A DNA stretch of 64,000 nucleotides from Reticulitermes lucifugus (taxonomy: Eukaryota; Arthropoda; Insecta; Blattodea; Rhinotermitidae): contig JAKCWW010000065.1 of NCBI GenBank assembly GCA_026260175.1, positions 123,721 through 187,720 of the forward strand, given 5' to 3'. Below are positions 46,001 to 56,970 of this stretch, piece after piece. Positions within the stretch are counted from its first letter, which is position 1, and each line of letters starts with the position of its first letter. Under the pieces are notes generated by a model, which ran no database searches, was not told where the DNA came from, and saw only the letters and a list, made by a program, of their open reading frames with translations. The position numbers were made by a program, and so were the translations under genes.

Positions 46001-48119
46001 CATAATCTGAATGTCAAATGTCAAAATATACTGACCTCGAGTAGTCGACCAAAATCGTAGCAAAGAAAGATGTATAACATTCATCATCATTATTCAAGGT
46101 TTAGAGCTATGCCCCGTTACGTCTCCTCTGGGTAATCAATTTTGATCCTACGCTATGTGAGCTTGCCTCTCTCACTGTAACACTGCTGTTTTATACTTTA
46201 AAATTTTCTACTGCAATCTTTCTATGTCTGCCTTTGCAGCCTTTTTTTCGGAATTGGAATACTGCAGGCCAATCTTGTGGAAGTTCAAACTTCAGATCAC
46301 TTCTTACAGCCACATTTATCCATACGTTGATCAAAGTTGCTGCTCGGTTTAAAGCGTGCATTTTTTTTAAACTGTGAACTGGGGGTTTGTGATTTTGAAT
46401 CCCACTCGGAACTTTGCAAGTTTCTGCATGCTTTTGTGTTTTCTTTCTTCGTGTATAGGTATCAGACCTCGCAACGGGCTGAGCTTTCGTCAAAGAAGCC
46501 CTAACATATATACAGAGAGAAATTTGGAAAACCCGTAGAAAGGGATGTCTTAGTCTACTTAGGGCTACAGTGCTATGTAGCTATTTATCTACTTTCCAAA
46601 TGTAAAACTCTTATTTCTGTATCCATTATACTTGTCCGTATTGCATGTATAGATTACGATCTAGAAGCCAGTCAGTAAAATGCAAGGGCAAAATTTCAGA
46701 ACTGTGTTCGGTAGGTATCCAATTCGAATCCCGTCAGGACTACCAGCCCTCCCGATGTGATTAAGAGTGTCCTAATTTTCTAAAGGCGAATACTATACAG
46801 TGCCGTGATACACAATATTATCAGTTCCTCCCAAGTCTTTACTTAATTCTCATTCACTACCGTATTTCTATCTCACTCGAAGCTCTATAATTATACATTT
46901 AACTTCTCTATTTCAAACAGCAAAATTAAATGACCTACAAATCAACATACAATTGTAGAACTGCTATTGTTCTACATAACGTCTGTCTTATATTTCAAGC
47001 TATGGCTCATTATAGTCAGAGAAGTGGTAAAACTGGAAGAATTTAGAATCTGTGCCCATTTATGATAAGATTTTAAGCCACTGAATATTGCAGACGAGAA
47101 ACGTTTAAAAACTTAAGTATTTATTAATAATTCTGTTAAATAATGTATTCTCATAAAATGCCACAAGTGTGGATCCTCTCTTTGAAAACTTTCTATATAA
47201 ATTAATTCTATTGTAACTTATAGCAAAAGATTAGAGTTTGTAGTTATTTTCCATAGTCTCTTTTATATTCACGGTAATGGTGCAGAAGTACTTATGCTTA
47301 TAGTAACTTTATCTCATACTTATCTCCACAGCTTCACCGTATTTAAAAAAATACTCTTCACACACCTTTAGGTTTTTTAGATTAAGTAGTGCTTGCGATT
47401 TATAACTTTCTTGTAAATTCCATTCTTGTCTCTTTGTTTCTACAGACGTTTTGGGTGATGAAATTGAAGGTTTTCCCCTTGCTAAGCACATCCTCATGAA
47501 GGCCTATAGGAGAAATTAATGTTTAAGTTCTTGACATTTGTATCTTCAGAAAGAGACGTGAAAGTCAGTTTCATTCTCACACCGCCTTATCATCTGGGAA
47601 GGTAAATAAGTTGCCTATAAAAATTGTGTGCAATACTTTGTTATTAGAAAGGATCTAAAATAAAGTTGTAAAAAGGATTCGCTTTTTCGGGGTTTCAGCT
47701 CCTGTTGTGACTGTGATTTCTTTGTACTTAGTAATAAGTATGGGTGTTAGGAAAACTTACAAAAAACTGACAAAGTATTAACAGACAAAAGTAAACAGCG
47801 GTAACTTACTTTAATGTACATAGGAAAATTACATATGTGCATGATTGCTTATTGGGCGGGCCATCATTGAGATTGAGTATTACAAGTTTTCTGGGGTGAT
47901 AAATACGATGGGTCCAGTATAATATTCGGCCTTGCATTGCTTGCATGAAACAACAAAAGTTCTGCTCTACGATTGACAGATTAAAATAAATAGAATCCCT
48001 CCACACTTTTTACTGGAATATCTGATGTTAATACCGAAATGGACAAATGATGATAAACATGAAGGAAACAGAGTAGAGAGGAATCGTGAGAAGGAAAAGA
48101 GAAAGATGTCTTTATTTCT
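43041..48119. other. Long unassigned stretch
   Basis: It contains AAT/ATT runs near 43061-43072 and 43162-43176 and a possible dispersed repeat at 46330-46495. The 107-codon plus frame at 44117-44440 is rich in hydrophobic residues but lies in AT-rich DNA and has no recognisable domain. Confidence 0.5.
46330..46495 (-). repeat. Possible dispersed repeat of unknown class
   Basis: The minus-strand frame here contains VPSGIQNHKPPVHS and ALNRAAT, which resemble peptides I have often seen as spurious translations of insect dispersed repeats. The assignment rests on that resemblance only. Confidence 0.35.
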
Positions 48120-48380
48120 ACCGTATAGCTTAGTCGTTATAAATACTAAGCTACTGGAAGAAAGACTGAGGATATTTGTTTCGATTCGCGGATAAGGACA
48201 AGAAATTTTCTCTGCTTCTGATTATCTGGACCAGCCCTGAGGACTACCCAGTTTGTACCTAAGGGATATGGGGCCCACCTAGACTCCTATTTAATGGGTA
48301 TCTGTGTCTACTTTTCCGGAGGTTTCCGGAAGAAACTCGGCTGAGGCTTGAAGTTAACTTCTAGTGGCGAGGTTAAGAAT
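48120..48380 (+). mobile_element. tRNA-derived SINE, family 2, plus copy
   Basis: Box A region TATAGCTTAGTCGTTATAA and box B TGTTTCGATTCGCGG are followed by a body with GGACCAGCCCTGAGGACTAC, CCAGTTTGTACC, ATGGGTATCTG and TTTTCCGGAGGTTTCCGG, and then AGTGGCGAGGTTAAGAA. The same blocks, in order, are found in the opposed copy at 48850-49095, which defines the family inside this window. Confidence 0.78.
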
Positions 48381-48837
48381 GTTTTCAGATGTATTTCATC
48401 TCGCCAATATGACTTAATTTTCCAGTATTGAATTAAGCACAGGGACAATATTACCTTCAATTATTTTTTTATAAGCAGGCCTGTACACTGTAGAAAGTAG
48501 ATTTCCAATTAAGAGTTGTATATTTCAATATATCACGACAACAAAAATGTAATAATAATGTTGGCTTGTATAAAGTATAATATGGTTTCAAGAGTAGGAA
48601 GAAATTTTTCTTGACATACAAGTTTTAGTTTAAGTATATTTTCAATTTTAAGCATAATAATAAAGTATTAACCATGTTATTTTACTGAGTATATAGAAAA
48701 CATAATGTGAAGGCAAGAAATTAGCATGGTAGAAAAATAAAATAGTGAACATTTGCAGAGAAGTATCTGAATAAGTAGCAACGCATTTGCATGCAGGAAG
48801 GAAAAGAGGTCGAGAAACAATTGTGGCTTGAGATGCT

Positions 48838-49107
48838 GATGGAAATAAAAGTAAGGTAAAGGTAATGTTCACCCTAGAACAGGACATGAAGGGACAGAGG
48901 GGGAGTAGAGGTATAGCTCTACTCTTTCTTTAACCTCGGCGTTAGATGGGGTGGGTGGTCAACGCTACGCCCCAGCCGCTTTACCTCCTGGAATGATCCG
49001 GTACCCATGGTACAGGGGGCTGGGTAGGCCTCAGGGCCGGTCTGGACGGGTGCTGAAAATCTCGTCCATCCCGAGTTTCGATCCCCGGACCGTTCGATGG
49101 AAATAAA
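48838..49107 (-). mobile_element. 5'-truncated SINE, family 2, with 12-bp target duplication
   Basis: The inserted segment 48850-49095 lies between perfect direct repeats GATGGAAATAAA (48838-48849 and 49096-49107), a target-site duplication typical of LINE-driven insertion. On the minus strand it starts near box B (GGGGATCGAAACTC), so most of the tRNA-like head is missing. It continues with GACCGGCCCTGAGGCCTACC, CATGGGTACCGG, CCAGGAGGTAAAGCGGCTGG and AACGCCGAGGTTAAAGAAAG. It ends in a TTACCTT-type tail. It is opposite in orientation to the copy 470 bp upstream, with which it could form an inverted pair. Confidence 0.88.
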
Positions 49108-52100
49108 TTATTTTTATATATTTATATCGGAAATTGATTAAAGTAGGTGTTATATGCAATGTGTGATATGTTATGTAAGTAAACAGAAATGTAACTGTTT
49201 TTTATCGAAGACTTCAAAATTACGAGATCCATATGGAATTCCAGTACCTCCACAGTTACTGAAGACCTGAAGACACATTGGAACTGTCCAAGGTGGTCAT
49301 ATTATTTCAACCCACCCACGTAACACAAAAGTAAAGGCGAATCCTGCGGCCGTGGCGGACACGATTACAATAAAGTAGAGCTTATCTTAAGCTCCAAACC
49401 AGGGTTCAGGCCGTGTGATATTTGGGGGAGGGAATCTGCGAGAAAATAAGAGCGCGCTGAAACTTGTGAATAATGTTGAGAGCAATAGAGAAGAGGGAAG
49501 GAGAAAGCAACCTCAGATAAAGGCAGAGGACAGAACCCGCCTCTTCAAACTACGTCCCCCGACCATAAGTGGCACACAGCTACTGTGGCCTTGTGACGTT
49601 CCATTAATAACAGTCAAATATTTGGCATTGGCCCAAAGTGCAAGTAGCCAAAATTCATGCTGGAAAGATTCGCCTGCATACAAGCTTATAGAATTGAAAC
49701 GTTATGTTTGCCTTTCTCCCATGGGTGTTGTCTGGCTTTATACAGTAGCAGTAACGTGCCACACATTTGAAGCCATCCTGTCGCCTTTGGTTCTCCTCCC
49801 ACACACCGCCATAACCACGCATGAAATGACGAAATACAGGAAAATTCGCTGGTGATACACAGATTTACTTTATAACATTAAAACACGAGAACAATATCTT
49901 AGTTTAATCATTTATATTATCACACATATTTTCAAAAAAGGTGATGAAAACATATTTTTACAATTTTGAAAAAACAGCACAGTAAGAAGGTGGACCAGGA
50001 TTCTTTGGAAGCTAATATTCGAGCAACGAGTCAAGGAATTTTCCATTTTCACGTCTCTGAATACTCATTACTGCGTTCACAAGAGCGCTTAGCATTATGA
50101 ATCCAACGTAAACCCACATGTTTTATTTATTCAACATATATTTCATATTATCGTTACATATATATATAGTACTCCCAAGTTGGCTCTTTCCTTCAGCCTC
50201 TGTAACAGAAATGTTTATGTATTTCTCGTATTTTATTCGTGCTACTTGCCCACCAATTCCTTCTTCCTACAATTAACCATCCTAATCAAAGCTGGTAAAG
50301 AAAAATCTTACGAAACGCCTTCTTCTGATTTCCTCTATTCTTTCTAGTAAGCCCGTATCTCCGCAGCAATTTGCTATAGGGCACCCTCCATTTATTTTGA
50401 AATGTTCTCGTCATTTACCTCAGACTAAAACGGCAATTACGTCACACAACAGCATACGAAAACATATTTGAAACATATAATACACGACAGAATTTTGTTG
50501 ATGGAGCAAGATGGAAAGATCAAATGCTACTAATATACTTTTTTGTAAAACGGACTAGATTGGGAATTTGGAAATTGAGACTTGTAGGAAAAGGAAGTTT
50601 CCTTGTATATAGGCTACTTGTTATATCCACATAAAAACCTTCAGTATTTTTGTTCTCCAATATGTTGATTTCGCCGATGTATTTCCAAGGAGAGAAAAAC
50701 CTTAAAATTCAATATATAATGAAGGAGGATATTGACAAGCTATGTGTTTATGGTCTGAATTTTAATAAAAATGACCTCACTCTCTACTCTAGCCTTAATG
50801 TGTGTGACCATGTTTCGCACTCATAAACATCAAATTTAAAAATTATAGTTTCCTTTATATTAACCTTAAATGTACAAAAATGACTTAAACGCACCGCTTG
50901 TTAGGATGCACAAAACCGTGTACGACAACAAAATCCATTTTTCATTCCGACCATGTGATTGAACGTCAAAAAATAGTAGGTGGAGAACAGAAGCTGCTGC
51001 AACGCACTTGGTGAGACAGCAGTTTCAGCTGAACTGCTTGATCAAAAAGGAAAAAAGAAATAATTACAGGAGGGGATTTACAGACTAGTATTATGACAGA
51101 TTTTCAGCGAATTATTAATGTTGAGAACATGTTCAGATGATGAAGGAAAATTTCATTGAAAAGAGATTTCAAACCTAGCCCATGAGTTTTAAAAAGTATA
51201 GGAAAACCAACAGAAGGATGCATTGATCAACGACGATTTTAATTGGAAAGAAATCTAATACTTGAAAAGAATATTCAACTTTCTTTGAGAATGTAGGGTT
51301 TTACTTTCTTATTTTCGGTTTCACTAGTCTCGAAAATGCGGTCCAATTCATGGCACTATTGACACATTTTGACAACTGGGTGACTGCTTTCCTTCTATCA
51401 TAAAATTTCTGCACTTCTCCCCTTAGTCGGTGATTAAACCTCCATACCAACTATGACTTATATGAGTACGTAACATTTACATTTGCTTTTTAAGTGAAGT
51501 TATGGTGTCTTTAGATGTTTATAAGGTGGTTTTTAAAATTGGGAGGTATTCAATCAGAGTTTATTTTATCAGCATAGAGTATATGTTTATTTTTATGCCG
51601 AAGCAAACACTTCCGTAACAGGACATTAAATTTCGTTATGCGAAAGCAGTCGGGATTTAATTTAAATTACTCTTTCGATATTTGCCTAGACACACTAACG
51701 GAAACCACGAGATAACCTCAGAAGTAGCGATCAGTGTCCCAGGCGAGGCTCTAAGCGAACACCACTTGGATTAACGGGACGAGCTACCGTTATATCCAAA
51801 TTTCTCGATGAAACTGGTGTGGAAGAAATGTCGCTACACACTTCTCTCAGTTAACTTCCGGCAGTTTCCCAATTCGTCTTACAGAAAAAGGACTGTAACC
51901 AAATATTGCTGATTTAATATTATTGCATGCAGTATGGATCTGTTTTACTGTTAATCTTGTATGCAGAATAGTTTGTGTATTATCCGTCTCCGTCCTTCCT
52001 CTCTACCTTACATCCGGGTGCTATGCGACCAAAACAGGTTTTTGTAGTGCAAAAGAGCTACCTGTACCTCTCTGTATCAGTCGTTTAATGAATATCCATA

Positions 52101-52550
52101 CATTGTTTTGTTGTTTGCAACAGTTCAATGCATCTGATCATAATGCGGCGTCATGGCAACTGGTGGGAGAAAAGTCTTCAAATGGCATGTATCACGTCGT
52201 TATAAATGAAGCAGTTTTACTGCTTCTGTTCAGCTTATTTCAAGAAGCATGAGGCCTACAGCATGTAAGCAATAAGAGCGAGCAATGACTGCAGTTCAGC
52301 TGACTGTGTAGGAACAAAGAATGGGGTTTTGAAGTGTGACGCCACCGACTTTCATTTTACGTAGAAGGGCACGTGAGAAACAAGTTATCAATTTTGTGGC
52401 TGTGAAGATCGCTTTCTTCTGGTGCTGATTGTGTATTGTGCTACGAACGTTCAGAGGAACCTGTTGTCTCCATCTTCAGTGTCGAATAATATTATTCTTC
52501 CACCACAGCCCTATGTTTATAACAAATATCACGATATCACATCCTCCAAG
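49108..52550. other. Unassigned stretch with the longest open frame
   Basis: The plus frame 49415-49855 is 146 codons, the second longest in the window after the pyrimidine-tract frame at 63195-63674, and the one at 51923-52252 is 109 codons. Neither shows a domain, signal peptide or repeat I recognise. At this length in a 64-kb window they may be chance frames, though the first lies in slightly GC-richer DNA. Confidence 0.45.
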
Positions 52551-52745
52551 GGGTTTCAGGGGGTTAGACTTTTGCCTATCCCTTTGGAAGCCTCTTTTCA
52601 ATGTCAGGTCAGTTCATATGGTTTAATGTGGTGTTTGTTGTGGACAATGTGGCAAGGGGAGGAGTTTTCATCCGGAGTACTTCGGTAGTCCGCCGTCAAT
52701 ATCAATCCACCAGCGCTTCGCCTTCATTCATTCAGTCATTTACTC
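52551..52745 (+). mobile_element. Old copy of SINE family 1
   Basis: A worn head (GGTTTCAGGGGGTTAG, then TTTTCAATGTCAGG) leads to a readable body. This includes TTTGTTGTGGACAATGTGGC, TCCGGAGTACTTCGGTAG and CAATCCACCAGCGCTTC. The tail is ATTCATTCAGTCATTTAC instead of the GGGGCCCTTCA end of the younger copies, so it may be a different subfamily. Confidence 0.72.
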
Positions 52746-53255
52746 AATTTTTACCATCGATGCTACACAAACTTAACAAATTACAACGTACTTAAATAAA
52801 AGACATCTCTCTCTCTTAATATAAAAACACCACTCAAATCGTAGCCAGGGTCCGAATATTTGTAAAATTATTTTTCTTCATTCTAAAACCTTACGATATT
52901 TCATGGATGCTTCCTCCCTTGTGGTCTCCAATTCATTTATCGTCGCCAGACATATCCAAATCGAAACTACATAATTTGTGAACTGATGAAGTGCCAAGTG
53001 AAAAACGTCACAAAAGTATTAGCATGAAGCATGGTGCTTTAGTAATCCGAAACAAAGCTTTGGCTTTGGGCTATATGTATTTGCTTCAGCAGTACTTCAA
53101 TATCACTGACTCTTAATATGGTTATATCATTGACGTATTCACTCACGTGAATGGCACTGGTCAGTCTTTACTCCACACGTAATCATGCAAATTTCTTCTA
53201 TAAAGCGAAAATTACCAGCAGCTGCATTTATGAACATAAAATTTTATGCAGTTGA

Positions 53256-53272
53256 ATATATATATATATATA
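53256..53272. repeat. (TA)n microsatellite
   Basis: About eight TA units. Confidence 0.92.
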
Positions 53273-53454
53273 CTTCTAAAGTAATAGTAATATTAAAAGG
53301 GATCTCAGATAAAAAATAGCAGCAAAGAATGCATTTATCTGGCACAAAATAGAGAAGGTGGCGAGTCCACATAAACACGGCAATGAACCTTTGGCTTCCA
53401 TAAAAGCTGGTTCATTTCTTCAAAGCTAAAACACTCCGGTTGTCAAGAATGACG

Positions 53455-53660
53455 CACCGAGCAGTTTAGTGTAGTGGTACGGATCTGAACGTGATATAAT
53501 CAGGTCACCGGCATGAATTTCGCGGCTGGGCACGGGCTATCTTGACGAAGGTTTTATCTGATTTTCCAGTCACGCAGGGAAATACCGAATCGGCGTACCT
53601 CAATTAACTCATTAGGTCTTTCCTTCCAAACCATTTTCAATTCATCATTTTACCAATCAA
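53455..53660 (+). mobile_element. tRNA-like SINE (plus)
   Basis: GAGCAGTTTAGTGTAGTGG (box-A-like) is followed by CCGGCATGAATTTCGCGG (box-B-like). A body with GGGCACGGGCTATC and CAGTCACGCAGGGAAATACC comes next. The end of the element is uncertain. Confidence 0.5.
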
Positions 53661-55674
53661 TATAAATTCGACGTTATGCTGTCTGCTATAGGCTATGGGC
53701 AGCGCAGAAAATTAAATCAGATGGAACGAACTTCATAAAAGTTTTCACCGAAAAGTATATTAACTATTCAGTTCTCTGATACAAGGCCTAAGATGACTTC
53801 CGTATTTACTGCATTATTAAACCACTGACTTACAAAAGACGTCGCCAATAATAAAATCTTATGTGTCGTCACCGCCGACACCAACAGGCATAACAAGATA
53901 GGCTATATGTTTGTTTCGAAGATAGATACACACGCACAGACCGGAGAAGACTTTTCCTCGTACATCCTTAAGATATCCACCACATCGAAAAATACTTTTA
54001 AAACTCAACTCCTGCATGTTAATAAATTTCCAACTATTGTTATGTGTAAGAGCTTATGTTTTAACAGATGTGTATGTTCAAAAAAAAAATTTCGATTTGA
54101 GTTTGAAGTAAAGATTATCATGGCCCAGATACGAACCAAAATTAATGCTGGTAATTATAAGATTTAACCGAAGTGCATTCAAAGAAGTGGATGTGTGGGC
54201 AGATAGGCATTATCGCTCAATGTGCCTTCAGGTTAATAACTGTATGCAAAGAACGTCCACAGGAATAAGATACAGCATACTGATTGCAGAATTGAGCAGA
54301 TTATTTTAAATGTGAGAGTAGCAGATGTGACAGGGGGCGGAACATGCAACATGACTCTTGCTGTGATACGACAGCTCTCGGTCTCTCGCATGACGTTGAA
54401 ATAGCAGAGTGGTAACCGATCCAAATCTCGATGAGTCACAAATGTCATCTGCGTTAATTGTACATTTTTGTGCAATTTCAATGTTTGTATTTCGTGTGAA
54501 TATTCTGCTTTCTTTTCCTTGTAAAATTGTACAGATATTCCTACTATAACTTTCCTTGTCACTACTTTCCTTTCAACGTTTTCCGTTACCATATTACGAG
54601 AGATGTCTTGTTATATTCTGTCTTATCCGGTATTTCCTTCCTCGTACTCTTCATTTTCCAGCCTCTCGCTTATTTTCTGTCTACTATTTTTTCTGTCGCC
54701 CAGAGGTTGGTATATTTTTCCACACCTCGCGTATCTTTAACCCAATTGAAGTTTCTTTTCTTCTAAAAAGTTTCGTGACGGCGACTGGAAACGATCGATT
54801 TCAGCAAACATGAGACGAACGTACCATTCAGACGGTCGTTCCTGTGGAGCAAGAGAAAGCGGAGACGGGAGGAGCTAGAGCTCGTCTTATATAGAACTCA
54901 GGTTTGGGGGATTAGCGAAGGAATGATGAAGGAATGGAACGAGGAGGGTTCATTCCCGTAGGATGAGGAAGAACAGTGGTAGATTGCGAGTTCCCATTTT
55001 CTTCGAAAGCGGAAATGAAATCTCGTCTCTCTACCTCCATTTTACTGTAGAGCTTTTACTACGTTTTCAAGCAACATAGTCCGGTAAGAATCATGCTGTA
55101 ATCTGATAGCGATATTTACGTTTCTCTTTCACTGCTTCATTCAAAACCTTAGGTGTGATATTATAATTACACACATTAGAAGATTAGCTCGTAGAGGTAC
55201 TGAAGAGCAGGATAGTTAAATAGTTCTCCAAAAGTTACAATATTTAACCTCTAATGTGAAGTCATTAATATTACTAGTTGAATGATGACCCTGGCCTTCT
55301 TTACGAGATGTTCTCCTTGAAAAATAGCTCTTGTCAAGTACACTGAAATTATAAATTCTGTAATAGAATGTGTAAGATAAATAAATACTCATTATAAATC
55401 ACTGCTGTCATCATTAATAAGCAAGTAATATTTTTTGTGTGGATATTTACCTTCAATGACCTGTGGTAAATAAACAAGCCTACTTTTAAAGGTTATGAAA
55501 CTTATATATCGATATTTATCTGGAAGGGTTTAGAAATAAATATTGTGGCTGTACAAAGAATTGGATTCTTAAATATGCAAAACTTATTAGTAACTGTTCC
55601 TCTCTTTTTCGTACATAACATCTCTGATGAAGTTATCTGCTGTTAAAAATGACAAAAGTGTGTAATCAGAAGAA

Positions 55675-55703
55675 AACAGTCCGGTCAGGATGACCGGACT
55701 GTT
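55675..55703. repeat. Perfect 13-bp hairpin with 3-nt loop
   Basis: AACAGTCCGGTCA is mirrored by TGACCGGACTGTT around GGA. About 50 bp upstream CTCTGATGAAG recalls the CTGAnGA core, but no matching stem and GAAA follow, so I do not call a ribozyme. It could be a fragment of a foldback repeat. Confidence 0.8.
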
Positions 55704-56404
55704 AACAATAGTGGAGTGTTGCTGTCCAACATCAGACACTGATTGATTGAGGCAATTTGATGCCACGAACTTTCGTAATGACGTTAATCTACGCGCTGTA
55801 TGATGTGCACATATTGGTGACGTGACGAAGGATACATCAGTTAGTCACGGTGTACTATCAGATTCCATTGCTGAGTTACTCGCTAGTAGCACTTGACAGA
55901 ATCGACTCCCAACTGAAAAAAACACTATGTGTAATTAAATACATTCTCAAACTGCCATTCGGCCTGTAGAATTTATAGCTGAACTCATCGCATATGAAAT
56001 CGAGGCGAATAACATGGAATTGTAGGGGAGACAAGAAATACATACCACATTTCAGCTCAGAAATTCAAGAGACGAGAAGAATTGGAAGTTCTAGGCGTTG
56101 ATGGGAGAATAATGTTTGCGAGAACCTTAAAAAATAGTTTGTGAAGGCGTAGACATTATTCTTCTGGATCAGAACGGTATACAGAAGTTTATTAATGCAG
56201 GAATCTCTTGTCAAGCTGAGCGGTTGTCAGTTTCTAATAACGGGCCTTCCCGTGTGGCCTTGATTGTTTGTTTGGTTAGACGGTATTTTTCGTCACAAGA
56301 GTTACTTACATATAACGTTACGAGGTTCTTGGAATCACATAGGCCTACAAATGTATTAGGTTACTAAACTTCATATCACTATTCAGATGCTGCCTTTATG
56401 GAGA
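55704..56404. other. Unassigned stretch
   Basis: Nothing recognisable. Confidence 0.5.
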
Positions 56405-56500
56405 AAATAGGAAAGGAGCTGCCGTGGATTCGAACCCAAAAATGTACCAGGGAAATATTTATCTTACAGAAACTCATTCCGTTGTGCCAGTTATATAAAT
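56405..56500 (-). mobile_element. tRNA-like SINE head (minus)
   Basis: On the minus strand TGGCACAACGGAATGAG is followed by TTGGGTTCGAATCCACGG, a good box B. Spacing is somewhat longer than in a tRNA. Its minus-strand start lies close to the repeat cluster at 56539-56970. Confidence 0.5.
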
Positions 56501-56538
56501 GCCAATACCCATTCGTCGAACACAATATTTATTACATG

Positions 56539-56600
56539 TTTATGTTTATTTAACGTTTCAATCACACACAACAAGCTATAATACGTTATCTTGGCGAATT
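56539..56600 (-). repeat. Terminal-repeat copy A of a hammerhead-bearing element
   Basis: TATGTTTATTTAACG, TTCAATCACACA and CAACAAGCTATAATAC recur at about 56727-56770 in the same order. This is the tail 3' of the hammerhead-like motif when read on the minus strand. Confidence 0.75.
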
Positions 56601-56631
56601 GTTTCGGCCCCGAAAATGAGCCATCATCAGG
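56593..56631 (-). ncRNA. Hammerhead-like motif with consensus CTGATGA core
   Basis: The minus strand reads CTGATGA, spacer T, stem GGCTC/GGGCC-type pairing (one G:U) around ATTTTC, GAAA, then CAATTC. CTGATGA is the exact consensus. The ACTAGT or ACATGT palindrome expected after GAAA is changed to CAATTC, so stem III is broken. Confidence 0.52.
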
Positions 56632-56696
56632 CTTCCTTTTCCAGTTCTTGTAACGATGGATATGCGCTTGATTAGCATCAATAATCTTGATACAGA

Positions 56697-56899
56697 ATAT
56701 CCCCGTTGGTGTATTAATCACAAGTGTATGTTTATTTAACGCTTCAATCACACAACAAGCTATAATACACAAGTAATCTTGGTGACTATTTTCGGCTCCG
56801 AAACTAGTCGCAAAGGTAACGTGTGTAACATAGCGTGTTGTGAGTGACTGAACAGTTAAATAAACACACACTTGTCATTAATACACAAACGGGGATATT
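56697..56899. repeat. Inverted repeat of two terminal-repeat copies
   Basis: The left arm (ATATCCCCGTT, GTGTATTAATCACAAGTG, TATTTAACGCTTCAATCAC) is mirrored by the right arm (GTTGTGAGTGACTGAACAG, TTAAATAAACACACACTTG, ATTAATACACAAACGGGGAT), centred near 56798. At the centre, two GAAA half-motifs point away from each other (TTTTCGGCTCCGAAA). The plus one is followed by CTAGTC, giving an ACTAGT palindrome and a GTC triplet, and the minus one by ATAGTC. The CTGAnGA halves are absent from both. Confidence 0.85.
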
Positions 56900-56921
56900 T
56901 ATTAGTTATAGAGAGACAGCT

Positions 56922-56970
56922 GCTACAGGTTTCGGCTTTTAAAATATCCATTTAACAAAGCCATAATCAG
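56922..56970 (-). ncRNA. Hammerhead-like motif with long stem-II loop
   Basis: The minus strand reads CTGATTA (core G changed to T), spacer T, a 6-bp stem GGCTTT/AAAGCC around a loop of about 16 bases, then GAAA, CCTG and TA. The core change should abolish cleavage. It lies just outside the inverted repeat at 56697-56899. Confidence 0.48.

Larger units (their letters stand above)
52746..55674. other. Stretch with one SINE-like element, otherwise unassigned
   Basis: The TA run at 53256-53272 and the SINE-like element at 53455-53660 are the only things I can name. The minus 119-codon frame at 54233-54592 and the overlapping plus frames at 54527-54813 show no domain. Confidence 0.5.

Noticed and set aside
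46720-46760. SINE box B (CAATTCGAATCCCG)
   Set aside because: No acceptable box A upstream and no shared body with other elements in the window.
49415-49855. 146-codon open frame as a gene
   Set aside because: No recognisable domain, no repeat pattern and no support from neighbours; this length is possible by chance in 64 kb.
55622-55662. Hammerhead-like CTCTGATGAAG
   Set aside because: No complementary stem and no GAAA at the right distance, so only the first core block matches.
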